From UBA1783 sp964449115 (GTDB lineage: Bacteria > Bacillota_I > Bacilli_A > Erysipelotrichales > Erysipelotrichaceae), in contig CAYUXW010000002.1 of NCBI GenBank assembly GCA_964449115.1, forward strand, positions 13,808 to 77,807: a stretch of DNA of 64,000 bases, in the 5' to 3' direction. Made by a program: the position numbers and the translations under genes. Positions 42,047-51,016 of the stretch are shown one piece after another. The first letter of the stretch is position 1, and every line of letters begins with the position of its first letter. The notes under the pieces were generated by a model. The model saw nothing but the letters and a program-made list of their open reading frames with translations. It searched no databases and was not told the DNA's origin.

Positions 42047-43368
42047 CTTCTTTCCTCCCTGATTTTTTCGATGATAGTTTTAGCATTCTTATGTTGGTAA
42101 ATATCATAGACAAAGCCGATGGTTTCAACATCTTCATCCAGATAATCCACAACATCAACTTCATTTTCCAAAGCAACTATTTTTTCTTCATCAATTCCTG
42201 CAAATAATAACCTTACCTTGTAATCAGCATGTCTAACACCAGCTACTATAACTTTACTGATATCTTCCTTATTAAGACATTCATAATCAGTATCGTAAAT
42301 ATAAGATATTACCTCACTTCTATCAGTTGCTCTGGCATCAAATAGATCATCAATGATAATGATAATATTCTTCTTACCTTCCAAGTTAGCAACATATTCA
42401 AAAGCCCTGGATAAAGATACCGGATTTTGACCTTTAGTCATCTGCAATACCAGATTGATATCACCGATTTGTTCAGTATGATATCTTGATTTAATAATTT
42501 CCATTTCTTCAAAATATGTGTCAATATTTTTAACTCCGCATTCACTTGCGACAGCCAGTGCTGCCAGCTGATTATAGATATTAAATATCGAATCATTGAT
42601 CAGCTTATATTTTCTATCATTTACTACCATATAGTCGGCTTTGATATCTGTAACAGTATATGAGCTTTTCTCATTGGTAAATCCACAATTTTCACAGTTA
42701 AACTTTCCAACATGATGATATCTTATAAAATCAAAGTTTAAATTGCTTAAACAATTTGGACATATTTTGATCTCAGACTTTCTAACAATACTTTTACTTG
42801 ATTCATTTTTCAATTGTTTAATACTGAAAAAGACTCGCTCCTTGCTTCTTCCAAGTTGAGAAGAAATTAAATCATCAGCATTTAATATCAGTTTTACCTT
42901 TTCAGGAAGTCCTGAATCGATTTTAGAAAAAACATAATCAGTATGACCATTTCTTCCCATTGAATCAATTGACAGATTGGTGCAGCAGATAATATCAGGC
43001 TTTACTGTAGCCATTAAATCCTTTGTGCTCAACTCATCAAATTCAAGGATTGCCACATCAGCTTTAGGTCTATTGAATAAACTGGTATTCAAAATCAAGG
43101 CTTTACTTAAACCGGGCCTTAAATTACAGCCATCACTGTTAAAAGCTACCTTATAGCCAGCCCTGGTGAAGATATCATTTAGAAAATTACAGGTTGTAGT
43201 CTTTCCGTTGGTTCCCGTTACAGCGATGACCAGTTCTGGTTTAGCAATGTGATATAAAAAATCATCATCAAAAGTCAAAGCTACAATTCCCATCCTATCA
43301 GCTTCTTTATTTTTTTCAAAAAATCGATAGTAAATTTTACTAGCTAACATTCCTAAGAAAAATTTCAT
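42043..43368 (-). CDS. murT: MurT-like Mur ligase (DUF1727), copy 2
   Basis: 441 residues. ATP loop GTNGKTT (52-58), CCTNLSIDSMGRNG (128-141), a four-Cys zinc ribbon (Cys203/206 and 225/228), and DUF1727. The canonical NDxxADGxDxSW segment reads IDDLFDARATDRSEVISY (339-356), aligned with the copy-1 segment and sharing its tail IYDTDYE. It is diverged from copy 1 over most of its length, so this is an old duplication rather than a recent one. The location between xerC and rpsB interrupts an otherwise standard Firmicute order. ATG with AGAGGT upstream. Confidence 0.86.
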   Translation of the reverse strand: MKFFLGMLASKIYYRFFEKNKEADRMGIVALTFDDDFLYHIAKPELVIAVTGTNGKTTTCNFLNDIFTRAGYKVAFNSDGCNLRPGLSKALILNTSLFNRPKADVAILEFDELSTKDLMATVKPDIICCTNLSIDSMGRNGHTDYVFSKIDSGLPEKVKLILNADDLISSQLGRSKERVFFSIKQLKNESSKSIVRKSEIKICPNCLSNLNFDFIRYHHVGKFNCENCGFTNEKSSYTVTDIKADYMVVNDRKYKLINDSIFNIYNQLAALAVASECGVKNIDTYFEEMEIIKSRYHTEQIGDINLVLQMTKGQNPVSLSRAFEYVANLEGKKNIIIIIDDLFDARATDRSEVISYIYDTDYECLNKEDISKVIVAGVRHADYKVRLLFAGIDEEKIVALENEVDVVDYLDEDVETIGFVYDIYQHKNAKTIIEKIREERR

Positions 43369-43401
43369 GCCTTACCTCTATTTTTAATTATATTGGTTAG
43401 T

Positions 43402-44298
43402 CTAATTACTGTCAAAAGCCTTGTTATAGCTTTCTTTTAGCCTGTCAACAGTAATGTGAGTATAAATTTGAGTTGTTGACAAATTGCTATGTCCTAACAG
43501 TTCCTGAACAATTCTAATATCAACCTTGGCATCAAGCAGATGCGTGGCAAATGAATGACGCAAAGTATGAGGACTAAGCTGTAAAGGAAGATTATTTTCC
43601 TTAACAGTCTTATTTAATAAATACTGTACTCCTCTATTGGATAGCTTACCACCATTTTTGTTAATAAAGACATATCCATGTTCTTCTTTAATATATTTGC
43701 TTCTAATATTACTGATATAATTTTCCAATAACTGCCTGATCATATTATAAAAAGGTACAAGTCTTCTTTTTGAGCCTTTTCCTAATATTGACAATAACTG
43801 ATTATTAAAATCAATATCTTCAATCTTTAAATTGCAAAGTTCAGATAAACGCAGCCCACAGCCATACATGACTTCAAAAATAGTTCTATCACGATAGCCA
43901 AAATCATCATTTAAATCAAAACTATTTAAAAGCATATCTACTTCATCTTCAAATAGATAGTCTGGTATTTTGATTTTCTCATTAGGAATCTTAACAGCTA
44001 AAAAAGGATTGCTGCTGACTTCTTTTACATCCAAAAGAAAACGATAGAAAGAGCGTAAACTGCTTAAGTTTCTAGCAAGTGAACGATTTGAAATATCATT
44101 AAATCGTTTATCTGTTCTTAAATAGTTGATAAAACCTAGCACAACAGTTCGATCAACATCACTTAGACTTTCTATTTTTTCCTGTCGTAAATATTCAATA
44201 TATCTTTTTAAATCTCTTCCATAGGCATCTATTGTATGTGATGAACCAGAATTGACTGTAACGATGTAATTTAAAAAATTATCTAACTGCTTTTCCAT
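43402..44298 (-). CDS. xerC: Site-specific tyrosine recombinase XerC
   Basis: Resolves chromosome dimers with a XerD partner at dif, or serves as a general tyrosine recombinase. 298 residues from ATG 44298; a GTG three codons earlier is the alternative. The N-terminal SAM-like domain covers 1-95. Catalytic residues: Arg in YGCGLRLSELCNL (about 149), HTLRHSFATHLL (about 244), LGHSNLSTTQIYTH (final Tyr about 279). The position after trmFO and topA is that of Firmicute XerC/CodV. Confidence 0.93.
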   Translation of the reverse strand: MEKQLDNFLNYIVTVNSGSSHTIDAYGRDLKRYIEYLRQEKIESLSDVDRTVVLGFINYLRTDKRFNDISNRSLARNLSSLRSFYRFLLDVKEVSSNPFLAVKIPNEKIKIPDYLFEDEVDMLLNSFDLNDDFGYRDRTIFEVMYGCGLRLSELCNLKIEDIDFNNQLLSILGKGSKRRLVPFYNMIRQLLENYISNIRSKYIKEEHGYVFINKNGGKLSNRGVQYLLNKTVKENNLPLQLSPHTLRHSFATHLLDAKVDIRIVQELLGHSNLSTTQIYTHITVDRLKESYNKAFDSN

Positions 44299-44300
44299 AA

Positions 44301-45593
44301 TTACCACATTTCACTATAATTTTTGATTATTTCTAAAACCTGCCTGCTATAAGCTTGCTTTCTTTCACTTTTTCTTACATTTTCTACCAGATTGAAAATT
44401 CCAAAGTTGGCATTCATTGGCTGAAAGTTATCTGAAGGTCTGGTTATATAATATGATAATGCTCCAATCATTGTAGTATCAGGCATCTTTATTAATGGTT
44501 CTTCTAAGATATAAAGTGCCATATTGTGACCAGCTATTAGCCCTGAGGCCGCAGATTCAACATAGCCTTCAACTCCAGTTAACTGGCCGGCAAAGAACAA
44601 ATCCTCTCGATATTTGCACTGATACGTTTCCTTTAGTACCATTGGCGAATTGATATAGGTATTACGATGCATGACACCATATCTGACAATTCCACAGTTT
44701 TTAAGCCCGGGAATCATTGAAAAAATCCTTTTCTGTTCCCCCCATTTTAAATTGGTTTGAAAACCTACAAGATTATATAATGTGTCAATGGCATTATCCT
44801 GTCGTAACTGTACAACTGCATAAGGTTTGGGATTGCCCTCTTTTTGTAAACCTACCGGTTTAAGTGGACCAAATGTCAAAGTTTGTGGACCTCTTTTAGC
44901 CATAACTTCAATCGGCATGCATCCTTCAAAGAAAGCTTCTTTATCAACGCTGTGACCTTGAGCTGTTTCCCCATTAATTAATTCATAATAAAACCTGTCA
45001 AACTGCTCTTTGTTAAAAGGGCAATTGATATAATCAGCAGTTCCCTTATCATATCTTGATTTATAATAGGCAATATCCATATCAATTGATTCTTTAGTAA
45101 TAATTGGTGCTGCCGCATCAAAGAAGTGTAAAGAATCCTGCTTTATATATTTTTTAATTTCATTTGCCATTTTATCAGATGTTAAAGGTCCAGTGGCAAT
45201 AATTGTCGGCCCAGAAGGGATTTCTGTTATCTCTTCGTTGATGACTTCAACCAAGGGATTGTTTTTAATAATATCAGTAATTTCTTTTGAAAAGTTATCT
45301 CTATCAACTGCCAGGGCACTTCCTGCCGGTATAGCATGTTTGTCAGCAACTTTAATTATTAAAGAATCCAGCATTCTCATCTCTTCCTTAAGCAAACCAA
45401 CAGCATTGGTTAAAGCGTTACTTCTTAACGAATTAGAACAGACAAGCTCACTAAAATTTCCTGTATGATGAGCCCCAGTTGTTTTTTCAGGTCTCATTTC
45501 ATATAGTCTTACTTTAATATTCTTTCTTGTCAGCTGATGGACTGCTTCACATCCTGCCAACCCGGCACCAATAACATTTACAACCTTATTCAT
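44301..45593 (-). CDS. trmFO: Methylenetetrahydrofolate-tRNA-(uracil-5-)-methyltransferase TrmFO
   Basis: Makes m5U54 (T54) in tRNA using methylene-THF and FAD. 430 residues from ATG 45593 (MNKVVNVIGAGLAGCEA); the extra N-terminal frame overlaps topA and is not a plausible start. FAD-binding GxGxxG near residue 8, and the GidA-like motifs (ELVCSNSLRSNA, FFAGQLTGVEGYVESAASG) identify TrmFO. Eight-base overlap with topA. Adjacent to xerC with no gap. Confidence 0.95.
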   Translation of the reverse strand: MNKVVNVIGAGLAGCEAVHQLTRKNIKVRLYEMRPEKTTGAHHTGNFSELVCSNSLRSNALTNAVGLLKEEMRMLDSLIIKVADKHAIPAGSALAVDRDNFSKEITDIIKNNPLVEVINEEITEIPSGPTIIATGPLTSDKMANEIKKYIKQDSLHFFDAAAPIITKESIDMDIAYYKSRYDKGTADYINCPFNKEQFDRFYYELINGETAQGHSVDKEAFFEGCMPIEVMAKRGPQTLTFGPLKPVGLQKEGNPKPYAVVQLRQDNAIDTLYNLVGFQTNLKWGEQKRIFSMIPGLKNCGIVRYGVMHRNTYINSPMVLKETYQCKYREDLFFAGQLTGVEGYVESAASGLIAGHNMALYILEEPLIKMPDTTMIGALSYYITRPSDNFQPMNANFGIFNLVENVRKSERKQAYSRQVLEIIKNYSEMW

Positions 45594-47730
45594 CTTTCTT
45601 TTTTGACACCTTCTTCGGTTTTGCTCCCTTATTTTTATTTGGAACAATATATCTGCACTTTGGATAATTTGAGCAACCAACAAAAGTAGTACCAAATCTA
45701 GAAACTCTTTCTACCAGTGGGCTGTTACACTCTGGACACAGCTCTCCAGTTTCTTTTGCTGGCTTTTTCTCATTTTTAACAATATATTTACATTCAGGAT
45801 AATTTGAACAAGCAATAAACTTGCCATATCTTCCTCTTTTTTCTACCAGTTTATTACCACATTCAGGGCAAGTACCATGGTCTGTTCCATTTTCGCTTTC
45901 CAAATCATGATGATATTTACACTTTGGATAATTTGAGCAGGCTACAAATTCACCATATTTACCTTTTCTGATTACCAGATCTCCACCACACTCAGGACAT
46001 AACTCACCTGTTTTAACAGGCTCTATTTTTTCCATATTTTCTTTAGCATTATTAATCAGTTCCATAAAAGGATTGTAGAACTCATTTAATGAGGTTAGTT
46101 TATCCATATTACCTTCAGCAATCTCATCTAATTGGCTTTCCATATTGGCGGTGTATTTCACATTGATGACACTTGAAAAAAACTCATCAAGTTTTCTAGT
46201 CGTTAAAATACCCTGTTCCGTAGGTACAAATACTTTTGTCCTTGATGTTTCGGAAGACTTCTGTAACTTGGCATAATCTCTTTTTATTATTGTATCAACA
46301 ATAGTGGCATAAGTAGATGGTCTACCAATACCATTTTCTTCCATCGCTTTGATGAGTCTGGCTTCTGAATACCTTAAAGGTGGTTCAGTGAAATGTTGTT
46401 TTCCTTCAACTTTTTCTGGAATCAGTGTTTGATTTTCAACTAATGTAGGCAATAGTGAATCATTATCATTTTCTGGATAAACTTTTAAATAACCATCAAA
46501 GATTAGTGTTCTACCTGTTGCTGAATATTCATATATTCCACAATTCAGTTTTATACTTTTGCTATTGTACAGAGCATCAGCCATTAAAGCAGCTAAAGTA
46601 CGTTCATAGATTAGTTTATATAGTTTGTATTCATCATTCGATAAATATTTTTTAATAGCATCAGGAGTATTGTCTATATTGGTTGGTCTTATTGCCTCAT
46701 GGGCATCCTGAGCATTCTTATTAGCCTTTGAACGATATTTTCCAACATAGTTTTCACCATATTCTTTTTTGATATACGCCTTGGCATCATTGATAAAAAT
46801 ATTAGATAACCTATTTGAATCAGTACGCATATAGGTTATTAAACCAGTAGCTGCACTTCCAATATTTATCCCTTCATATAATTTTTGAGCTACCATCATC
46901 GTTTTTCTAGCAGAAAAGTTTAATTTTGTAGAAGCATCCTGTTGTAAAGTTGAAGTAATATAAGGAAATCTGCTCTTTTTATTTTTTACTTCTTCTTTTA
47001 CTTCACCAACAATGAAAGGCTGTTTATCACAAGCATTGACAATAGCATCAGCTTTTTCTTTGTTTTTTATTTCTGCTTTTTTATCATTGATTTTAGTCAA
47101 ATCAGCAACAAAGTTAGTGTTTTCATAAATAAAATCAGCAGCAATTGACCAATACTCTTCACTGATAAACGCATTGATTTCATCTTCACGATCAACAATC
47201 AATTTTAAAGCGACCGATTGAACTCTACCGGCACTTTTACTTTTTATCTTGCTATTTAATAAAGTTGATAGTTTAAAGCCAATTATTCTGTCTAAAATTC
47301 TTCTAGTTTCTTGAGAATCAACTAAATCCATATCAACTTTTCTAGCATTTTCAATAGCTTTAACAACAGCTGGTTTTGTTACTTCATGAAAAACTACTCG
47401 ATTGTTTTCTTTTAGATCAATATCTAGGTTAGTCACCAGATGATAGGCTATCGCTTCCCCTTCCCTGTCAGGGTCAGTTGCCAATAATACCTTATCAGCT
47501 TTTTCTACTTTTGATTTTAATTGTTTGACAATATTCTTTTTACCAGCTGGGATGATATATCTGGCTTTGAAATCATTTTCAACATCAATTCCCAAGCCTC
47601 CCTTACCAGTTGTAGCTAAATCACTGATATGACCTTTTGATGCTACAACTTCATACTTATCATCTAGATACTTTTCTATTGTATTAGCTTTTGAAGGCGA
47701 TTCTACAATTATTAAATTCTTTTTACTCAT
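45586..47730 (-). CDS. topA: DNA topoisomerase I
   Basis: Relaxes negative supercoils. 714 residues from ATG 47730. The N-terminal Toprim domain starts LIIVESPSKANTIEKYL, with DPDREGEAIAYH (about 107). The active-site Tyr is in GLITYMRTDSNRLS (about 300). Three C-terminal zinc ribbons are each of the type CPEC...CSNYPKC (starts at about 580, 625 and 665). The tail is Lys-rich. The dprA-topA-trmFO-xerC order is standard. Confidence 0.97.
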   Translation of the reverse strand: MSKKNLIIVESPSKANTIEKYLDDKYEVVASKGHISDLATTGKGGLGIDVENDFKARYIIPAGKKNIVKQLKSKVEKADKVLLATDPDREGEAIAYHLVTNLDIDLKENNRVVFHEVTKPAVVKAIENARKVDMDLVDSQETRRILDRIIGFKLSTLLNSKIKSKSAGRVQSVALKLIVDREDEINAFISEEYWSIAADFIYENTNFVADLTKINDKKAEIKNKEKADAIVNACDKQPFIVGEVKEEVKNKKSRFPYITSTLQQDASTKLNFSARKTMMVAQKLYEGINIGSAATGLITYMRTDSNRLSNIFINDAKAYIKKEYGENYVGKYRSKANKNAQDAHEAIRPTNIDNTPDAIKKYLSNDEYKLYKLIYERTLAALMADALYNSKSIKLNCGIYEYSATGRTLIFDGYLKVYPENDNDSLLPTLVENQTLIPEKVEGKQHFTEPPLRYSEARLIKAMEENGIGRPSTYATIVDTIIKRDYAKLQKSSETSRTKVFVPTEQGILTTRKLDEFFSSVINVKYTANMESQLDEIAEGNMDKLTSLNEFYNPFMELINNAKENMEKIEPVKTGELCPECGGDLVIRKGKYGEFVACSNYPKCKYHHDLESENGTDHGTCPECGNKLVEKRGRYGKFIACSNYPECKYIVKNEKKPAKETGELCPECNSPLVERVSRFGTTFVGCSNYPKCRYIVPNKNKGAKPKKVSKKKDE

Positions 47731-47785
47731 ATATCTCACTCACTTGTTTTTCTAAAAAATCATCGTATATATTAGAACAAATCAT

Positions 47786-48517
47786 TTATAATTTGTCAAA
47801 TAAATCATTTATGTTCTCCTGTGTCAATATATTGGCTCCCTGCTGAATCAATATATTAGTGCCACAATTTATAGTTTCATCATAACGATAAGGCACAGCA
47901 TAAATGTTTCTATTTAATGTTAAACCCTCATTTACAGTGAGCATCGTTCCTGATTTATAGGAAGCCTCCGTTACAATTATATCCTTACATAGAGCCGCTA
48001 TTATTCTATTTCTAAATGGAAAATGATATTTTTTTGGTTTTACATTCAAGGGATACTCACTGATGACCAGTTGATCTTTTTTTAATTTTTCATAAAGATC
48101 TTTATTTTCATAAGGATAATAATAGTTCAATCCATTACCCAAAACTGCAATAGTTTTTCTAGCATATCTATGAGCGATACTATCGATACCTTTAGCTAAA
48201 CCTGATACAATAACATAATTTTTAGCTAATCTTTCAACTATATCTATTGTACACCTTTTACCATATTCGCTATAGTTTCTTGAACCGACAATAGCGATTA
48301 AATCATTTTCCAGCAAACTAATATCACCCTGATAAAACAAAACAAAAGGTGGATACTGCAAGTCCAGTAGTTGTTTAGGGTATTTTCTATCCAAAATGGT
48401 AATAGCCTGTTGTATTACAATTTCTTCTTTTACCTTCTCATTGTTTCTTATGGCCAGTTCTATTTTGAAATAATCACCCTGATATTTTATAGCTAAAGAA
48501 ATTAAAAGATTACGCAT
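47786..48517 (-). CDS. dprA: DNA-processing protein DprA, short form
   Basis: Loads RecA on incoming single-stranded DNA in natural transformation. 243 residues from ATG 48517 (GGTGAT upstream). The Rossmann core is complete: IVGSRNYSEYGKR (about 80), VSGLAKGIDSIAHRYAR, AVLGNGLNYYYPYEN, FPFRNRIIAAL, and EASYKSGTMLTVNEGL. The winged C-terminal domain of longer DprA proteins is missing, and the N-terminal SAM-like part is short. dprA is widespread, so this alone does not show competence. Confidence 0.92.
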   Translation of the reverse strand: MRNLLISLAIKYQGDYFKIELAIRNNEKVKEEIVIQQAITILDRKYPKQLLDLQYPPFVLFYQGDISLLENDLIAIVGSRNYSEYGKRCTIDIVERLAKNYVIVSGLAKGIDSIAHRYARKTIAVLGNGLNYYYPYENKDLYEKLKKDQLVISEYPLNVKPKKYHFPFRNRIIAALCKDIIVTEASYKSGTMLTVNEGLTLNRNIYAVPYRYDETINCGTNILIQQGANILTQENINDLFDKL

Positions 48518-48560
48518 TTTTATCACCAATTCCATATTTGATAATAAAATAGTAATCTTC

Positions 48561-49169
48561 CTAAAATAATTTGCTTTGCATTGCTTGAATTACCGGTTTG
48601 TAGTTTTTTCGGTGAATTTCAGTAATACCATACTTTTCTAAGGCTTCAAAATGCTCTCTGGTTGGATATCCTTTGTTGTTTTTAAAGTTATACTGTGGAT
48701 ATTTTTCATCCAAATCATACATTATTCGATCTCTTGTCACTTTTGCCAGGATTGAAGCAGCAGCGATAGAGACCGATTTACTGTCACCTTTAACAATATC
48801 TACTACTTCCTTATCGATATGAATCTTCATAGCATCAGTCAAAACGACATCAACATCAGCTTTTAAGCTGATCTTACTCATAGCATTTCTGGTAGCTTCT
48901 AAAATATTCAGCTTTTCAATTGTTTCAACATCAACAATTAATATTTCATAATAAAAAGCATCTTTAATAATCAGTTCATATAATTCTTCTCTTTTTTTCT
49001 CACTGAGCTTTTTTGAATCATATATCTCTTCTGAAACATATCCCTTGGGAAAAACTACCCCTGCTACTACCAACGGACCAGCTAAGGGACCTCTGCCTGC
49101 TTCATCAATACCTATTACCAGCTTATCTAAAGACCAATAATATTGTTCATAATTATTCTCTGTCTTCAT
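48561..49169 (-). CDS. rnhB: Ribonuclease HII
   Basis: Removes ribonucleotides from DNA-RNA hybrids. 202 residues; the catalytic motif is IGIDEAGRGPLAGP (Asp and Glu near 21-22), and later acidic residues are in VLTDAMKI. GDSKSVSIAAASILAKVTRDR (about 131-151) is conserved. Overlaps rbgA by 17 bases and precedes dprA. Typical Firmicute location. Confidence 0.96.
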   Translation of the reverse strand: MKTENNYEQYYWSLDKLVIGIDEAGRGPLAGPLVVAGVVFPKGYVSEEIYDSKKLSEKKREELYELIIKDAFYYEILIVDVETIEKLNILEATRNAMSKISLKADVDVVLTDAMKIHIDKEVVDIVKGDSKSVSIAAASILAKVTRDRIMYDLDEKYPQYNFKNNKGYPTREHFEALEKYGITEIHRKNYKPVIQAMQSKLF

Positions 49170-50022
49170 CAGTTTTCTCCCAGCTTATTGGACCTAATTG
49201 ATTATCACGAACATCTTTTAATATCAAAGCATAAACCCTTTTATAATCTATAGTTTCATCCTGTTGAATACATCCTCTAGAAATAGCAATTCTTTTAATC
49301 GTTTCAAATATATCATCGCTTACTTCAATATCATAACGATTAACTAATTTATCTCGATGATTTTTTATTAGAAAAGCCATCGCATATTCAATAACACTCT
49401 GCATCGGAAGTACATCATCTCTAATAGCTCCAGTAACTGCTAACATAAAACCAACATTCATATCTTCAAACTTCGGCCATAAAACTCCTGGAGTATCCAG
49501 TAACGCTACTTCGTTAGAAACTTTTATCCAGGTTAAATTTCTTGTTACACCTGGCTTATCTGCAGTTTTAGCAATCCTTCTTCTACTTACAGAATTAATC
49601 AGTGTGGATTTACCAACATTCGGAATACCGACGACCATCGCTTTTATTTCTACCCTTTTTAGTCCTCTGGCCTTAAGTCTATCTATTTTCTCCTTCATAA
49701 TCGATAAACAGCTATCAGAAATTGTCTTGACTACATTTCTGTCACCAATCAAGTTTAAAGCAATGGCTGGAAATCCTTGATTATTAAAGTATTCAATCCA
49801 TTTTTTTGTTTCTTCACTTTCTGCTTTATCAGCTTTACTTAAAACTATCAATCGTGGTTTATGGCCAATAATTTCATTAAGAAGTGGATTTATACTGCTT
49901 AAAGGAATACGCGCATCACGTATTTCAATTACCATATCAACTAACTTGATTTTTTCATTCATCTCCCTTTTAGCCTTGGTCATATGACCAGGATACCAGT
50001 TAATGTTTATTTTGTTTTCCAT
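49153..50022 (-). CDS. rbgA: Ribosome biogenesis GTPase RbgA (YlqF)
   Basis: GTPase needed for late 50S assembly. Circularly permuted motif order: G4 LSKADKAE near residue 62, then G1 GIPNVGKST (about 127), then G3 LLDTPGVLWP (about 176). 289 residues with an N-terminal INWYPGHMTKAKREM. Start ATG with GGAGAC. Firmicute order with rnhB confirmed by the 17-base overlap. Confidence 0.96.
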   Translation of the reverse strand: MENKININWYPGHMTKAKREMNEKIKLVDMVIEIRDARIPLSSINPLLNEIIGHKPRLIVLSKADKAESEETKKWIEYFNNQGFPAIALNLIGDRNVVKTISDSCLSIMKEKIDRLKARGLKRVEIKAMVVGIPNVGKSTLINSVSRRRIAKTADKPGVTRNLTWIKVSNEVALLDTPGVLWPKFEDMNVGFMLAVTGAIRDDVLPMQSVIEYAMAFLIKNHRDKLVNRYDIEVSDDIFETIKRIAISRGCIQQDETIDYKRVYALILKDVRDNQLGPISWEKTDEDRE

Positions 50023-50040
50023 GGGAATCGTCTCCTTTTT

Positions 50041-50151
50041 TTATTTAAGTTTTAATTTTTCAGCTTTGTAAATCCGGTTTATTCCATCTTTAGCTGCTTG
50101 CCATATTTTACCATCATTTTCTAGATAAAATCTAATTGTCCATTTGATGCT
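50041..50151 (-). pseudogene. Possible 3' gene remnant
   Basis: Minus-strand frame of 36 codons ending in TAA, with no usable start codon. The product reads SIKWTIRFYLENDGKIWQAA followed by KDGINRIYKAEKLKLK, which looks like real protein sequence rather than chance. It lies in the rbgA upstream gap, a few bases after the metallopeptidase gene, in another frame from it. Confidence 0.35.
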
Positions 50152-50170
50152 TTAATAATACTTATATCAG

Positions 50171-50806
50171 TTAAACAACTTTCTTTAATTCTTGATATAG
50201 TTTTATCGTTTCTTTTTCTAATAAATCGCTATTCTTCAATAATTTTATAATATAACTTTTACCATAAGTCTCATAAGCATATTTAAACAAGAGATAATTG
50301 TTAGAATATGTGGCATTATCTTCAAGCAATTCATTTAAATCAGCATCAAAAACAATATTAGCATCATTTTCATATTGCTTAGCTAAATAAGTAGCCATTC
50401 CTTCACTTATCCACAAATACTTATCTTGCGGATAACAATAATCTTCACAAAGATGAACAAATTCATGAATTATCAATTTAACTAAGTCTTCTTTTTGTAA
50501 ATTTTCATTGCCTTCAATTTTCCTAAATTCTTCTAATGACAAAACATATATTATATTATTTAAGGCAAAGCCACAAACCCAATCAGGGATTTCTTCTATA
50601 GTTTGATAATGAGAATTATTATTCAAGTATTCTTTTTTAAACTCAAATGAAGAATCAAATATCTTTAATGTAATTTTAAAATTAACAATATCAAAAAAAG
50701 AAATTATCTTCTTGGTTTTTTCTTCCAGCTCTTTTTTTATTTCACTTACTAATTCTTCTAAATTTTCATTATACTCTAGTTTCAAATATTCCAATTCTAA
50801 TTCCAT
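50171..50806 (-). CDS. Gluzincin-type zinc metallopeptidase (peptidase MA-like)
   Basis: 211 residues from ATG 50806 (AGGTGGG upstream). The HExxH motif is HEFVH in LIIHEFVHLCEDYCYP, and the third Zn ligand is likely the Glu of WISEGMATYL, about 18 residues further on; this is the gluzincin/peptidase-MA pattern. There is no signal peptide, so it is cytoplasmic or non-classically exported. The substrate is unknown. It stands alone between two intergenic gaps. Confidence 0.8.
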   Translation of the reverse strand: MELELEYLKLEYNENLEELVSEIKKELEEKTKKIISFFDIVNFKITLKIFDSSFEFKKEYLNNNSHYQTIEEIPDWVCGFALNNIIYVLSLEEFRKIEGNENLQKEDLVKLIIHEFVHLCEDYCYPQDKYLWISEGMATYLAKQYENDANIVFDADLNELLEDNATYSNNYLLFKYAYETYGKSYIIKLLKNSDLLEKETIKLYQELKKVV

Positions 50807-50967
50807 TTTACCCACCTGTCTTTCAATAATGAATTAAGCAAATTATAAAACAATAGTTATATAATTTGGTTGATAAAATAATAAATAGCCTTCTCATCCA
50901 ATCAACTTCTTCTATATTATACCTTTTTTAAATAGATAAACTACTAAATTACCATTTGAAAGCACTT

Positions 50968-50992
50968 AAAAAGAGAGTCAGACTCTCTTTAA
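50968..50992 (-). terminator. Terminator of the lipoprotein gene
   Basis: The near-palindrome AGAGAGTCAGACTCTCT with A-run before it on the plus strand, so T-run after it on the minus strand. It follows the stop codon at 51017. Confidence 0.78.
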
Positions 50993-51016
50993 GTTTTTTG
51001 AAATACAGATTCAATT

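Noticed and set aside
44301..45695. Longer trmFO start at 45695
   Set aside because: The extension overlaps topA by 110 bases and gives no homologous sequence; MNKVVNVIGAG is the natural start.
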